DNA of 64,000 bases, taken from positions 124,001 through 188,000 of the forward strand of contig JACEFZ010013560.1 of NCBI GenBank assembly GCA_014155875.1, in the 5' to 3' direction. The notes beneath the pieces were generated by a model. That model did no database searches and had not been told where the DNA came from. It saw only the letters and a program-made list of their open reading frames with translations. Source of the DNA: Cepaea nemoralis. Lineage: Eukaryota; Mollusca; Gastropoda; Stylommatophora; Helicidae. The position numbers and the translations under genes were made by a program. Shown in pieces: positions 1 to 12,570 of the stretch; within the stretch, counting starts at the first letter, position 1; every line of letters begins with the position of its first letter.

Positions 1-215
1 TGTTTGCCAGCCTACGACAGTTTATTTACCAATTGACAGTTTGCCAGTCTACGACAGTTTGTTGACCAGTCGACAGTTTGCCAGTCTACGACAGTTTGCC
101 AGTCTACGACAGTTTGCCAATCTACGACAGTTTGCCAGTCTACGACAGTTTGCCAGTCTACGACAGTTTGCCAGTCTACGACAGTTTGCCAGTATACGGC
201 AGTTTGTTTGCCAGT
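1..215. repeat. 18-bp minisatellite in a cathepsin B-like intron
   Basis: About ten units of an 18-bp repeat built on the words GTCTACGACA and GTTTGCCA run up to the exon at 291. The same array is at 50330-50560 in the other duplication copy, with a different unit number and scattered substitutions. It gives long low-complexity reading frames on both strands, which are not genes. Confidence 0.9.
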
Positions 216-290
216 CAATGACAACGTTTGCCTGTCTAGGTACACGTGAAAGCCTCTATGTGATTAACTGTACCTTTATCCATCTCTCAG

Positions 291-406
291 GCCTTTGGTG
301 CTGCTGAAGCCATGACATATCGCATCTGCATCCAGTCTCAAGGGAAGGTCCAGTTTCATTTTGCTGCTGAAGACATTTTGGCCTGTTGTGATACTTGCGG
401 TGACGG
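291..406 (+). CDS. CTSB: Cathepsin B-like exon 3 (paralogue A)
   Basis: This 116-bp exon encodes the start of the mature papain-fold domain of a cathepsin B-like cysteine protease. It begins AFGAAEA, the residues just after the catalytic CGSCW motif, and ends CCDTCGDG, the conserved disulphide-rich segment. The acceptor is a pyrimidine tract ending CTCTCAG at 290, and the donor is GG/GTAAGT after 406. The start phase is 0 and the end phase is 2, as in the copy at 50624-50739. The frame is open. The two protein segments differ at a few residues, including a Tyr here for Asp in the TDR/TYR motif. Earlier exons would lie before the window. No exon 4 was recognised downstream, so this paralogue may be a broken or partial duplicate. 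Confidence 0.85.
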
Positions 407-519
407 GTAAGTAACTGCATTTGTGTGATGAAATAGGACATCCAGGATTTTGCAGATAATCTGTACAGCTTTCATGTTCACGTCATTATTTACTAACACA
501 GAATTATACCCTGGGAACA

Positions 520-800
520 GGGAAGCTATGGCTGGTCTGTTACGGTGTCCTTCTCCGGTTCATAAGGTGCCGGGTTCAATCTCTGTACAGGGCTGAGAAT
601 TTGATCAAACATCACACGCTCTTTGGTGGTGAGATTGGATACCTAACCTTCTAGGATAAGGTTGGAAATAGAAGACCCCTTATGCAAGTTGCGCACATAA
701 ATTCCACTTAAGTTGGAAATCGCAGAGTAGGCCTTGAGGCAGCTGTCCTGACAAAATTGTTTGGAAAGAAAATCGACTCAAAGATAGATCCTAATACATT
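520..800 (+). repeat. SINE-like repeat with tRNA-type B box (copy A)
   Basis: GGGTTCAATCTC at 571-582 resembles a Pol III B box, and a weak A-box-like stretch lies near 527-538. The following body, with the words TTGCGCACATAA and AGTTGGAAATCG near 690-722, recurs at 50848-51130 and, in diverged form, near 47460-47530. A shared body after a tRNA-like head suggests a SINE family. The head is poorly conserved, so the assignment is tentative. Confidence 0.45.
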
Positions 801-815
801 ATCATCTGCCTAGAG

Positions 816-1206
816 CAGTGGTTCTCAACCTTTTTTGGCCAATGCACCCCTCCGCCATATGTTAAGAATGTCACCCCCTCCCTTTCCTCCCTATTTCCTC
901 ACTATAACCCCCGCCCCACCCCCCATTATTTTTTTAAAACACAGTATACGTAAAAATGGAAGCTAAATTTAATAACACATACTAGAATAAGTCTAGACAT
1001 AAAACGTGATATACGGGTCTACTTACGTTATAAAACGAATTTCTGAATTACGGAACCGTAAAGTATGGAGGGGAAAACAATATCAAGTAATCAATACTTG
1101 TATTAACGCGATCTTGAAATAATCTTTTCACCCGCTCCCCTGGAAACCCTAAAATCCCAGGTGGGGGAGGGGGGGGGGGAAATTCCCCACCGATTTAGAA
1201 CCACTG
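816..1206. mobile_element. Non-autonomous hAT element (MITE), copy A
   Basis: The left end reads CAGTGGTTCTCAACC and the right end is its near inverted complement (perfect in copy B at 52528-52542). Flanking 8-mers GCCTAGAG (808-815) and GTCAAGAG (1207-1214) match at six of eight positions, which fits the 8-bp target duplication of hAT transposons. The 391-bp interior has no transposase. The same ends delimit copy B at 51158-52542, which is longer because of nested insertions. Confidence 0.8.
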
Positions 1207-1376
1207 GTCAAGAGAAAGGAAACCTTACACAAATGTATGTGGAAATCGGAATTACTGCGCTTTTGAAGTGCATAACTAGGTGTGACAGACTGTCCTTGAA
1301 AGAGGACAAATATGAATTGCCCCAAGAACATTGTAAAGGAAATAATTTTTCTTCTACTGCTTTTAACCACTCAGTG

Positions 1377-1667
<291 letters not shown>

Positions 1668-1745
1668 GCGCCATGCCGATACGCATCTCACTCGATCACC
1701 AGAGTCGTGTATCACAAGGAGCACAACGTTTGTGCTCCGTGCGGA
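1668..1745 (-). repeat. Repeat with simple-sequence tail, copy 1
   Basis: Starting from GCCATGCCGAT, this segment shares CACTCGATCACC and AGTCGTG with segments at 23436, 39814 and 52870. Each copy follows a simple repeat, so on the minus strand the family would end in (ATG)n or (ATTG)n. This copy lacks about 20 bases present in the 52870 copy. The family was not identified. It may be the 3' end of a non-LTR retrotransposon. Confidence 0.6.
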
Positions 1746-2194
1746 GGGCAGTCAACCTAACAAGGCGACGGGGGCGGCGGGGAGGCCGCAAACGGCAAGG
1801 CATACGAAGTGGGGCAAGACGTTTTAGACTCAAATGTGACCGTCTAGGCCTCAGGAATACTCGTATTCTATATTGGAATTGCGCCAGCGTAAAACAACGA
1901 GGCCTTATTCTGTAAAACCTGGCATACAGGAACGACAGGAGACGAGACTGGGTGATCAGTTACTCCAAATTGCCGGCTTCAAATGTTTCTACAACAGGCG
2001 ACATCTGGGATTGGCGATTCTCATTCGCGGTGATATGGTGCCTTCAGAGCTTAACATGTTCAGTTGGGACAATGACGACATAGAAATAAAGCCGGTCTAC
2101 TATTCGTGGCGGTTAATGTTTATGCCCGTAACGCGAGTGTGGATTCCCAGAAGTGGCAGTACTTAAGTGACATATTAGGTCACGAGAGAAATGT
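1746..2194 (+). pseudogene. I/Nimbus-like LINE, endonuclease fragment (copy A)
   Basis: The translation contains NTRILYWNCASVKQRG, the usual opening of an apurinic-type endonuclease (L-x-WNCxS), then GDQLLQIAGFKCFYNRR and AILIRGDMV, the second strand-helix block of that domain. The reading is broken by a stop after QRGLIL and by frameshifts, and the segment ends near 2194 where gag sequence of another element begins. Copy B (from about 52946) extends much further into the RT. The role in an intact element is to nick the target for target-primed reverse transcription. The clade is inferred from the related RNase H-bearing element at 45140-47200. Confidence 0.65.
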
Positions 2195-3588
2195 TAGGAC
2201 TGGCTGACTGTCTTTTTCAAAAAGAGGTTTGCACCCACTACAATCTTCATTGTTCAGCGTCTCAATTACTTGCGCTGCATTTGAGTGCTCTGTTTCTCTC
2301 ATCCTACATTGATGGCTGAAATGCCCCTTCCTTCCACATTTGAAACAAGTGATCTCCTTCCTTGAGTTACTTGTTGGCTCACTGGCTGGCTGCACGTCAC
2401 ACTCCGCTGCCTTGTGTCTCCAGCTCCCACAATTCCAACATCCGGCATAATTTGGACGTCTCTGGAAGTTCCCTCTTCTATATGGGTACCGTTCAACTCT
2501 ACTAAAATGGTTGCCACGGAAACCATTATCTTGAAGTTCTTGCTGCTCACCTTTTTGTGCTGAATTCACACTTTTCGCCCTTGGTCTGATGACTGGATTG
2601 TGGTTCTGTTTAGTGTACGCTGCACAGACTATTTCCTCACTCATTAGTTTCCCAATAGAACTGTTAGGATGTGCAGTCATGTAATTTTGCCCTAACTGAG
2701 ACATTGTGTCTATGTCCTTTGGCTTACGTTCCTCAAAGAAAGCTACTAAGTTAGAATTGCATGCAGATACTACCTTGTCTCTTAACATTAGATCTACTAA
2801 TTTATTAAAATCTTTCCCTACTTCTGCAAGCTCCATCCATTTGTTAAATGTATTCTTTACAGTGTTAACAAAATCTGTGAAATCTTGATTTGTCTCTGGC
2901 ACTAACTGTCTAAACTTTGTCCTATATCCATGCTCAGTGAGTTGGAACTTTGTCAGCAAACGTTGACGTAAGATAGTATAGTTGTTTCTTTCTTCTACAG
3001 GTAAATTGAACATGGTGTCTAGTGCCTTACCCGTAAGAAACTCGCCAAGCCTCATCGCATACTCCTTCTCTGGAATACCTAACGCTTTGGCTGATGCCTC
3101 GAACCTGGCCAAATAATTTTCAAGTTGGTCCCGGTCTGTAAAATATGGCAGTTTTAATCTCTGTGACGACTGCGACGGTCTTCTGCTTTCTTCACTTTGA
3201 CCTTTCGAAGATAGTTCTAGTTTTCTAACTCGATTTAAGTTTGCATCTGACACTTGATCTTCTCTTTCTCAATTTCCATTTCAGCTAGTTTTACTTGCGT
3301 CTCTTTCTCTTCCTGTTAACGCTTGTTGTCTATTTCAGCTAACTTTACTTCCTGTAGACGTTTGTTTTCAATTTCAGCTAGTTGTACTTGCGTCTCTTTC
3401 TCTTCCTGTAAACGCTTGTTTTCTATTTCAGCTAACTTTACTTCCTGTAGACGTTTTGCCTCACGTTCATTATGCCTCTCCTCTCTTTCCGTCTGTTTTT
3501 GTTCTTTTGCTTCGGCATACTTCTGTAGCTTTTTACCTTTCAGGCCTATTCGTTCACCTGCTTCAATATAGTCCATTAAAGTAGGCAT
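2195..3588 (-). pseudogene. Ty3/gypsy-type Gag remnant
   Basis: Read on the minus strand, the N-terminal part (3588-3250) begins MPTLMDYIEAGERIG and becomes a long charged coiled coil of repeated LAEIENKRLQE units. A retrotransposon Gag capsid-like region follows (PYFTDRDQLENYLARFE), and then two CCHC zinc knuckles (CWNCGSWRHKAAEC and CFKCGRKGHFSHQC) for RNA packaging. An in-frame TAA lies near 3316 and a one-base frameshift near 3250, so it cannot encode one protein. No protease, RT or recognisable LTR is attached. Its right-hand neighbour is unidentified sequence and its left neighbour is duplication copy A. Pol pieces at 62682-64000 could be from a related family, but this is not shown. 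Confidence 0.8.
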
Positions 3589-3998
3589 CTTGTACTTGTG
3601 GACACGTTGCTGTCAATCAGCCAACTATAAATGTACAGACTCTGCTGCTAGTCTGTGTCACTTCCCTACGTACGCCAGCACTCCCTGTGTACGTAAATTC
3701 GTAGTGCTAAAATATCACTCTGTACTCACCCAGTCACTCTATAAGCACTAGATAGTGAGGGGGGAAGTATCACCTATACTCCCTTGTATCTATATATCTA
3801 TGACCACAAGTTCATAAAGTCCCTGGAAATATTGTTAAACATACATATAAATACATATACAAACAAATGGATGATAACACTAAGTGTTTTCTATAAAAAC
3901 GTTAGACTCACAAGCCAAGTACACGGAGACTGTGATCACAAAGAAATAAACCACAGTAACAACCACAAGCTTGCGTAGGGACACCCACAGTGCGCGTA

Positions 3999-4029
<31 letters not shown>

Positions 4030-7000
4030 CAAAGACCACTAGACAGTAGCAATGACGAAAGATCACAATAATAACATATATCCGACCACAACAAATATCA
4101 TATGTAAATATAACGAAAAGAAGAAAACAGTAAAAAGAACAAATATAAAATGAATAATGTACATAGATCTGACGATAGACTTTTGGACACCGTGTATAAA
4201 GTCGAGACGACCCAATGCTCAACCGCACAAAACAAACTGACTCGTCAGCTGCCTCTCAACAAATACAATGTGTACCTAGAGAATTTCTCTTTGCTTTGTC
4301 TCCCGTAAGTCGCGAAACAATGCAAAAATATCCTACTTATTACGACCACTGGACCACATACAAATAATTACGTAACGCACAACAACAATACTTAGGACGA
4401 TGAGAGCAAGAGAAAACAACAACAAAAAAATCGCCGACAACAATGCAATGGTGAAATCTCATAAAAGTCCTTATTTTGTTCATGTTAATAGTTATTCGCA
4501 ATCCGCTGGAAATGTCTACGACACTAGATTTCAAACCGACTTGTTGTTTTGTTGAGTGGTTACGTCATTTCGCGTTGTGATTACCAGTTCCACCTGTCGG
4601 AAACGTTGACGGTAATAATAATTATCCAAAGTGTTCTTTCGATATGTTGTTACTTTCGTTGCGGAGATGGTGCTTTGCTGTATCATAAATGTTATGGATT
4701 GCCGTTACCCGACAAGATTCACCAAAAAGAAAAGGAGAATGGCAGCCAATGTTCAGCGCTTTAAACTTGGATATATAGATCCTTATTGGCAAAGAAATAC
4801 GACCATGGTTGCGATGATGATAAGTTAAAACTGTTTGCTCATAACAGAGTAATGATGACAATAGTAGAACAGTTCAACAAAGGCGAAACATAAAATCTGG
4901 CTTTCTTTCAAAACAACCTTGTTTTGTTCATTCACAATGAGTCATCTTGACCACACTAGGCCGTGGAAATTTTCCTGAGTACCTTTCCTCCTTCCACCCC
5001 CAACTCACAATGTCACCTCAATTTCTCTTTATCACTCACAGTGAAAAATTCCTCCGTAAAAACAGTTTGCACACAAACTTGACAGCCCCACCCGGCTGCT
5101 CTTTTAACTCCGGGGAAAGTCACACTTAATCTGTCTGTAAAATGCCCGGAACTTTTCCGCCATACACAAACACTTTCCACTTCTGCCCCCGCACGGCTGT
5201 GGTAGGGGTTAACGTAACTTTCCCCCGTACCTGGACGCTGGTGTCTCCACCCGTCCTATTAACTGCGTCGACAAATCTTGACCAGTCAACTTGCGACAAC
5301 ACAGTGCGTTCACTTCGCACACACACCAAAATATCCCACCACGCACAGGATGTTGCGACGAAATTGCTTGCTGTCTTCATTCCTGTCCTGTCAAACACAC
5401 ACACACTAGGACTGACCGCTCTTGTTGCAAACACCTCACTGTCCACGCGACATTTCCTCTGTGCTGTTTTGACTAGTGACTACCCCTGTCCCCGTAGTCG
5501 ACTCTGCCGGTTGATCTATGCTGCGTTAAATCTCTGACACCCCCACTCGCTTCAGCGATATGGTCGGTATCCAATTCACCTGTAGTGAACTTGACGTGAA
5601 CTGTCTGTTCGCTTGTGATTTCTGCCGCGTATTTTTCCATGCGCGCTGACAGTTTTTCTTCGATGTGGCGTCTTACACACACAAAAGAGTTGCTGTTAAT
5701 CTCTTGACGCAGTACTGTCTAAATTGATGGAACGAAGTCACAGATACTAACTCCTCTCTCAGCGAAGAGCCCACAAATATCTCAGAATGACAACAATGTC
5801 TATATTGTTCTTGACCTTATGTAGCCTTCCAGATAATCAATATATCCCCGTTGTTCTTGCCAGGAGAGACCCCAGATGTCACACGTCGTTCTTGATGATA
5901 ATATCACGAAGTTCTTACGATGATATGTTCATGATATTGTCGTGTGATGGTCGTTGTCTAGGTAACGATACTCATGGTGTGTCAATGGAGATATCTAACT
6001 GTCTTGCAATATAACTCACCCCAGAAGTGCATATTCACCAGTCATTAAACAAGATTCCGTTGGCGCACATAATCCTTTATTACAGAAATAAGACGGACAG
6101 ACGGAACATGTTTATACATCCAGAAATAATGTAATCCATAGAATATAAATATCCTCCTCACAATTTAACCAGCACACATCAATGTCTTCTCAAGCCTGCT
6201 TCATATCAAATCCACAAGACATTCAGTCCAGCTACTATCCACGGCTGGATCTCCTACAATACAACCCACACATTGGGTCGGAGCCACTGCTCAACTATGC
6301 AACCCACTCTGGGTTTAGGCCCTCACTCACTATAGAACCCACTCTGGTTCAGGCCTGTCTTCACAACTAGGAGAACAACACAACACCGTTCTCCGTGGAC
6401 TACCGACTCCTTCGGTATCTCAAACTCAACTCCCTTAAAACGACCTGACCCGCAGTCGGTCTCCTCTCTCACTGACTTTTCTGTATCCTTACTTCACACA
6501 ACACTCAACTGTCCTTCGCCCCATCCACCCTAGGGGTTTTTCTCTACCCTCACTATTTTATTTCTCAGGACTGGCTGTTTTCTCATAGCCAGGTAAGTCA
6601 CTTTACAGTCTCCCACTTTCATCTCCATTTTTCCTCATGCCCGGTCACTCACCTCAATGTCAATGACCCAGGCTTATGTCAAAGGTTCTCTAACAGACGG
6701 AAAGTGATGCCAGAAATTGCAAGAACAAATATTGCTGGAGAAAAAACTAAAGCAATTAAAACTCTACAGATTTGAACCCAATGACTAATAGCGTGCACAT
6801 TTCTTGTAGTGGCATATATGGGACATATTGGGGATGACCTGACATAGGTCGTCAATAGAACAGATTAACAAAATGGGTTGTCACACATAGAAGTGATAAG
6901 TTATAAAAGTGGCTACTAGAGGGTATGCAATACAGAAAAGTAAGGCCATGTGCCGTCAGTGACATGGGTGATCCAGCTTCTGCACATTTTGTGATCAGGT

Positions 7001-7657
7001 ATCAATTTATGAGGTGATGCCGTGTTTGCCATGCCAAAGTGCTGCCAAGAATCTGTCTTTCTCAGTTTCTCTTTGTAATTGTCAGTATGTTCATGTTTCT
7101 CTTCTCACAATGTAGCCACACACAAAAAATGATTGCTTCATTTTTTTTTTTGCGATAAGTTGTCTTTGTGTTTTTAGCCTAATTCAAAACATATTTCTCA
7201 TTTTGGCTGTGCAAGAAACTGTCAGCATTCTTTTGTAAAATCACACTCAAGGTCTGCTGAAAATTCCTTGGCACAGCCAAAGAGTAATCATCTTGTGATA
7301 TCGGCATGTGTATTATGTCATTGTTCGTTTAAATGCCACGAGACAATATAAATTCTTTCGCAGGCGGCAGAAAAAACCAACAACAAACATTTTCCATTTT
7401 ACACTAGAGATACATAGGAATACATGTTTTGTAATAATTAGTAAAATGCAAATTTCCCATAGCAAATGTGAAGTCTTCGGATCATCACATTTTGTAGACC
7501 TGAGTGCATCCAAGAATAAGTAGCCATATTTAATGTTGACAGCTGACACTGAAACCATGTCCGATTGTGCTCATGTCACTGTCAGCATAATGTCAGAACC
7601 ATTACACCAACACGGTCGCTGATAACTTTTGATAAATTACACGCTACCGCCGCTTAG
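3589..7657. other. No recognisable gene; AT-rich and C-rich sequence
   Basis: The region contains a short (TA)n at about 4000-4022 and C-rich stretches near 4990-5560. Open frames here are short, show no domain motif and have no splice context. The part just after 3589 could include the leader or LTR of the gag element, but no paired LTR or primer-binding site was identified. The stretch from about 6180 to 6380 has short internal repeats (ACCCACTCTGG-like words) of unknown origin. Confidence 0.5.
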
Positions 7658-7822
7658 GGGAAAAGATGACATATGCTTTTCTATCGTTGCATGGAGCAAT
7701 GTTGGTTCACAAATTGATAAATGAACAACTAGAACAGCGGGGTAGAAAAGATGCCATATGCTCTTCTATCATTACATTTAGCGATGTTGGTTCGCTAATG
7801 GATATACGGAGAGACTGAACAG
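7658..7822. repeat. Degenerate tandem pair of about 82 bp
   Basis: Two adjacent units share AAAAGATG, CATATGCT, TTCTATC, ATGTTGGTTC and an ending in ACTRGAACAG/ACTGAACAG. The boundary is near 7740. They are about 75-80% alike by eye. No coding role is apparent. Confidence 0.7.
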
Positions 7823-9022
7823 AAACATACTGTGATAGCCATCAAACATATCCCTAACAAAAATATGCCAGAGTATCTAAGACCGGGTAAGAAAGAGCCT
7901 CAGACACCCCAAAAACGATGGCACAAGCCAGTGGCCTGGTGGAACGACAAGTGCACGGCGGCACAACAAAATGAAGGTATTCTGATCATGATTTTAAAAT
8001 TGGTTATTTACTAATGAGATCACCACAGATAGATAGGCCTTGAAAAACCAAATCTAACGGTACCTCAATGATGTGTGTATCTCGATTCTAAGTGGAGTTA
8101 TTCAAATTTGAGTGTCATGACCTTTCACTAAAATTTTCTAAAACATCCGCTCACTGAGTTGATTTTGGCGCGGCCTAATCAGTGTTGGGGCCCAAATTGT
8201 CAAAATTTAACATTTTTTAAGAATATCTATTTAGTTTTTAAACAAACATCCTAGCAACCATACTTCGCTGCGATCGGGGTTTCGAGGCCTAACTGCTCAT
8301 GTCAACTATTTTTTAATATGACGTATGGTGACCTAATTAGCAAGTAAAAATGGCCGCTAATTAATTACTAATTCATTAATTACTCCGTGCATTCTTAATT
8401 TTAGCTTTAACAAACTTTGAGATGTATATGGTTTAATGCGGAATGATGTTACGGATCTAATGGTCACTTTGGTGTTTTGATAGTATGTGTTGTGGCCTAA
8501 TTAGCAATTTAAAATGACTGCTAATTAATTATTAAATCATGAATTGGCCTGCTGTGAGTTATTTCCAGCCATTTCACGGCTCTCGACTTAAGATATCTGA
8601 CCATTTCCGCAAGTCATACACCCGCATCGCTCAGCAGCGATCCGGAGAGAATAAAAATTATGCAGGCGATTCAAGCCAATGAGAGCGGTTGGCTAAAACC
8701 GGCGGAATCAGCCAGAGAGAACCCCTCTATGGACAATGGGGGGGGGGGGGATGATTGCTAGTTGTAGCTTAAACGTCAAGTTGTTCACCACCTGGTACAT
8801 TGAAGCAAAGCAGTGTTCTAGGTGCTTGGGCAGGTTCAGCTTTCATTGTGTGGTGAATCATTCCTTGAAGTTAAGGTAATACGATATTTATATTTATAAT
8901 AATGTCGATGTAATGTTTAAAATGTTTACAAATGATCATAGTCTAATTTTTCGTTCCTGTGGGAATGAAAACAAGCGCCATGTTTTCTGTTTACTGCACT
9001 AGCCTAGTTAGAACCGTCAGCT
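7823..9022. other. No recognisable gene
   Basis: Only short frames without motifs are present. A related pair of AT-rich passages (CCTAATTAGCAA near 8330 and 8490, each followed by GCTAATTAATTA) hints at an old short duplication. A run of about ten G lies at 8738-8750. Confidence 0.5.
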
Positions 9023-9350
9023 AGACATTCTGTTGCGATATACTACTAAAGAATATTTTCTTGCATTCTGTTGCAATCTGCTAGTAAAGAATGTTTTCTT
9101 ACATTATTTTACAATATGCGGCTAAAGAATATTTCATTATATTCTTTTACATATGCGGCTAAAGAATATTTTCTTACATTCTGTTACAATGTGCTAGCAA
9201 AAGAATATTTCTGATATTTTGTTACCATGTGCTACTAAAGAATATCTCTTTATATTCTGTTACATATGGGACTACAAGAAGATTTCTGTATATTTTGTGA
9301 CAATATGCCAATGAAGAATATTCCCTTATATTCTGTTACAATCTGTATAT
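9023..9350. repeat. About 41-bp AT-rich tandem repeat, roughly eight degenerate units
   Basis: The unit is built on CTACTAAAGAATATTTTC followed by TTATATTCTGTTACAATATG. Units diverge in the spacing and in the CTA/CGG words, so the array is old. It lies outside any recognised element. Confidence 0.85.
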
Positions 9351-9944
9351 ATCTACTTTTCTCAATATATGAGTAATGTACTTTTCAAATGTACTTGCTA
9401 GACATTGATGCTTTTACAGAGGAAATGCAGCTTAAGAGACTATCTCTTTAAAACCATGTACACTGACTCACACCTGTAGGGATGTATATATCTTGTGATT
9501 CTTTTATTCACATTTTCCCCCCATTTTTCCCAATTTTGAGAAATTGTCATGTTTTGTTCTGAGAATAAATGCTCATTAATAAGAGTTGCACCATATACCC
9601 AAATGTTAGTCAGACGCGGCACACACCAAAAGCCTCACACATTAGTGATGATGATTAGGTGGTTCTTACGGTCAAGGGCAGGTCATTTATGTTCTGAAAT
9701 AGGATTATAAAGCAGCCCATGTCTAACTCTGTGCATGAGATAACCTGCAATCTTGGGTGGTTTAACAATGCAGGCCTCCAGCCCTTTGCTTGGAAGAGAC
9801 CTCGGGGAATGACCATACCTGTTTTGTTTAAACCAGTGCTTATGCTAAATACATAACTCTTATAAATGCACCCACATAAACTCAGGAGATAAATATATTC
9901 TTATTTGTGATTTGTTGTAAGTCGGTCTCTTTCTCCGTAATCCT
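9351..9944. other. No recognisable gene
   Basis: AT-rich sequence with short frames only. Nothing resembling an exon, RNA gene or mobile element end was seen. Confidence 0.4.
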
Positions 9945-10147
9945 GTTTATCACGCAGGGTCTCGTAGCGGGCGAGAACTGGAAGCGGTTCTTCCCCCGCT
10001 GGTGACTTGCGAGATAACTGAGCGGGCCGCTCAGAAAGCAATGGCAAACTACTGAGCGTAATCTTGCCAAGAAATCAACAATCAGCTGAATGATGCTGGT
10101 GTTGACAGCGATGTCCTGTAAAGGATATGCAAAACAAAAACAAAATC
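9945..10147 (+). mobile_element. SINE with conserved core, inserted in a Tx1-like LINE
   Basis: A core beginning CAGAAAGCAATGGCAAAC at about 10036 and continuing CTTGCCAAGAAATCA is shared with 44156-44212 on the same strand. After it, both have GTTGACTGC/GTTGACAGC and TCCTGT blocks. The copy ends in an A-rich AAAACAAAAACAAAA tail at 10131-10146, which sets the orientation. It abuts the endonuclease reading frame of the LINE at 10148, which is cut there. The core resembles the Meta-type domain of mollusc SINEs (from memory, unverified). Confidence 0.65.
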
Positions 10148-11084
10148 CGATATGTTGAGTACTAAGACTAAAACATGAGTGTCTTAGACCTAACCATGTT
10201 GTGATATATGATGCGTGTTCGTCGGTGTTAATGTTAGCTTCCTGTATGAGTATAAAATCAGGTTTATATTTTTGTATGAGTGGTATAAGATGATTAATTG
10301 TGGATCTTATACCTCGAATGTTAATACTCATTATTTTAATTTCCGCTGCCATTTTTGTTGTAATATAAGAAACGGATGAGTATAATTCTGTTTCTTGTTT
10401 CAAACTGCCTGTGTTCATGTTATCATTTCTGGAGATATTCAGTAGATTCCTTCGCCGGGCTTGAAATATCGAAGTCAATAACGAGGCATGGAGAAGAATC
10501 TGACAGGTTTCTTTGTCGTGGTGGTGTGTTAATATTATCACTGTCTCTTCTGGTCATGGCGCTGGTCGTTTTCTGTTCAGTATAATTACTTACACATTTC
10601 TTTTTGTTTGACCTGTGCTCTTCAGGCGGTGTAGGGTAGTCGTGGTTGTTGAGGGGTGTCAGCATGGTAACAGGTGTTTGGCGGGCTGGAGGTGTCGAGC
10701 TCTCCCCGTCAGACAGGCTCTTGGTTGAGCGTCCCCTTTTCCGACTGACCAGCTGGAAACCGTCTTCACCCTCCTTACAATGTTGATCTGTCTGGGAGTT
10801 CGATGTGACTTTTTGTGCCAATCTAGGTCCCTTCTGGGTTTGTACTTTGGCCGGACATTTATTACTCCAGTGGGAGTCCTCCCCACATACTGTACTCGCC
10901 ACGGCGCCCCGGAACTGTGATCAAGAGTCGGTGTAGCTTGTCTTCTACCCCGTCCAACTCCATGTCCACGTAATGTGGCAGAGGTTCTTTCGGGTTGCAC
11001 AGAAGTAACCACTTGTCCATGCTGTTTTTAAGTTTATGCACTTCCGCATTTATATCTCCCGAAATATCCGCAGCTATTTGCTTC
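10148..11084 (-). pseudogene. Tx1/L1-like LINE copy 1: ORF1 end and ORF2 start
   Basis: The ORF1 part (11084-10400) reads INAEVHKLKNSMDKWLLLCNPKEPLPHYV, then a zinc knuckle of pattern C-x2-C-x4-H-x4-C (CGEDSHWSNKC) and a low-complexity Ser/Thr/Arg tail. It is split by a frameshift between the GRRGEYS segment and the knuckle. ORF2 starts at 10352 (MAAEIKIMSINIRGIRS) and gives the first part of an apurinic-type endonuclease (KPDFILIQEANI). It stops where the SINE at 9945-10147 is inserted, and no further ORF2 follows. Homologous parts lie at 16288-17697 and 29529-30674. ORF1 would bind element RNA and ORF2 would nick and copy. This copy is dead. Confidence 0.8.
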
Positions 11085-11135
11085 TGATTTGGTTGACATG
11101 AGAAGAATAGTCCGTACACTTTTATAACATTATAA
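11085..11135 (-). pseudogene. Displaced ORF2 island joined to ORF1
   Basis: About 50 bases (reading YGLFFSCQPNQK) match a mid-ORF2 segment of LINE copy 4 near 33070-33118 (YGIVFPCQPNQ) at roughly 85% by eye, but here lie immediately upstream of ORF1 sequence. The order is therefore impossible for an intact element and implies a rearrangement or a template switch. Confidence 0.6.
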
Positions 11136-11370
11136 AAGTAATACTGTTAAATTGTTTGTCTTATAGAATTCATCAAAACAAATTTTTATCTGACTTGTAA
11201 AAGGCCCCCCAAAACATATTGTTAAATTGTTTTTTCATGTTCAAATTATGATACTGAATTTATTTTCATGAATTTTATAACAAATACAAAAAACCATTTC
11301 TACAGAAGAGGCGGCAGTAATATCTACACAACAACCAGTCCGCTGCAAGCGTCGACTTCTGGCCCCATTA

Positions 11371-11575
11371 CACCAGTCTTTAGTCTGTGTCACAAAGACT
11401 ACCTCATCTACACCAGTCTTTAGTCTGTGTCACAAAGACTACCTCATCTACATCAGTCTCTAGTCTGTGTCACAAAGACTACCTCATCTACATCAGTCTC
11501 TAGTCTGTGTCACAAAGCCTACCTCATCTACATCAGTCTCTAGTCTGTGTCACAAAGACTACCTCATCTACATCA
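11371..11575. repeat. 40-bp minisatellite, five units
   Basis: The unit is CATCAGTCTCTAGTCTGTGT followed by CACAAAGACTACCTCATCTA. Units are nearly identical, with CACC/CATC, CTTT/CTCT and GACT/GCCT variants. In the first units AGTCTTT and AAAGACT are complementary and could fold as a 7-bp hairpin. Confidence 0.95.
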
Positions 11576-12239
<664 letters not shown>

Positions 12240-12474
12240 TTTTTTTTCAACGTTTATTTCATACAAAACAATGTATATTTACAAGGTGTACAATGTGTGT
12301 TTCTTTGTTTATGTATATTACAGAGCGTTGCCGTTTATTAGTGTTATGTGTCACATGCGTTAATAAACCAAATACATGCATATAAAGTTATGATAATATG
12401 ACATTTATGGCATAGTGCATGTAAACACACATTCCTCGTTTCATTTCCATCTCCACAAGTGGAATGCATGTTAC

Positions 12475-12567
<93 letters not shown>
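12475..12567. repeat. (CT)n microsatellite in the LINE 3' UTR
   Basis: About 46 CT dinucleotides. LINE copy 4 has a (CT)n at the corresponding place (31027-31080), so the tract is inherited with the element. Frames of alternating Arg-Glu or Ser-Leu across it are artefacts. Confidence 0.9.

Positions 12568-12570
<3 letters not shown>

Noticed and set aside
1..215. CRISPR-like array
   Set aside because: Units are contiguous with no unique spacers, lie in an animal intron and have no cas genes. This is a minisatellite. The same holds for 11371, 21061 and 48545.
3589..3790. LTR of the Ty3/gypsy gag element
   Set aside because: No second copy, no TG...CA ends and no primer-binding site could be shown.
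5142..5537. 131-codon plus-strand frame
   Set aside because: No domain, signal or splice context. The opposite strand is also open over much of it. It looks like chance in C-rich sequence.
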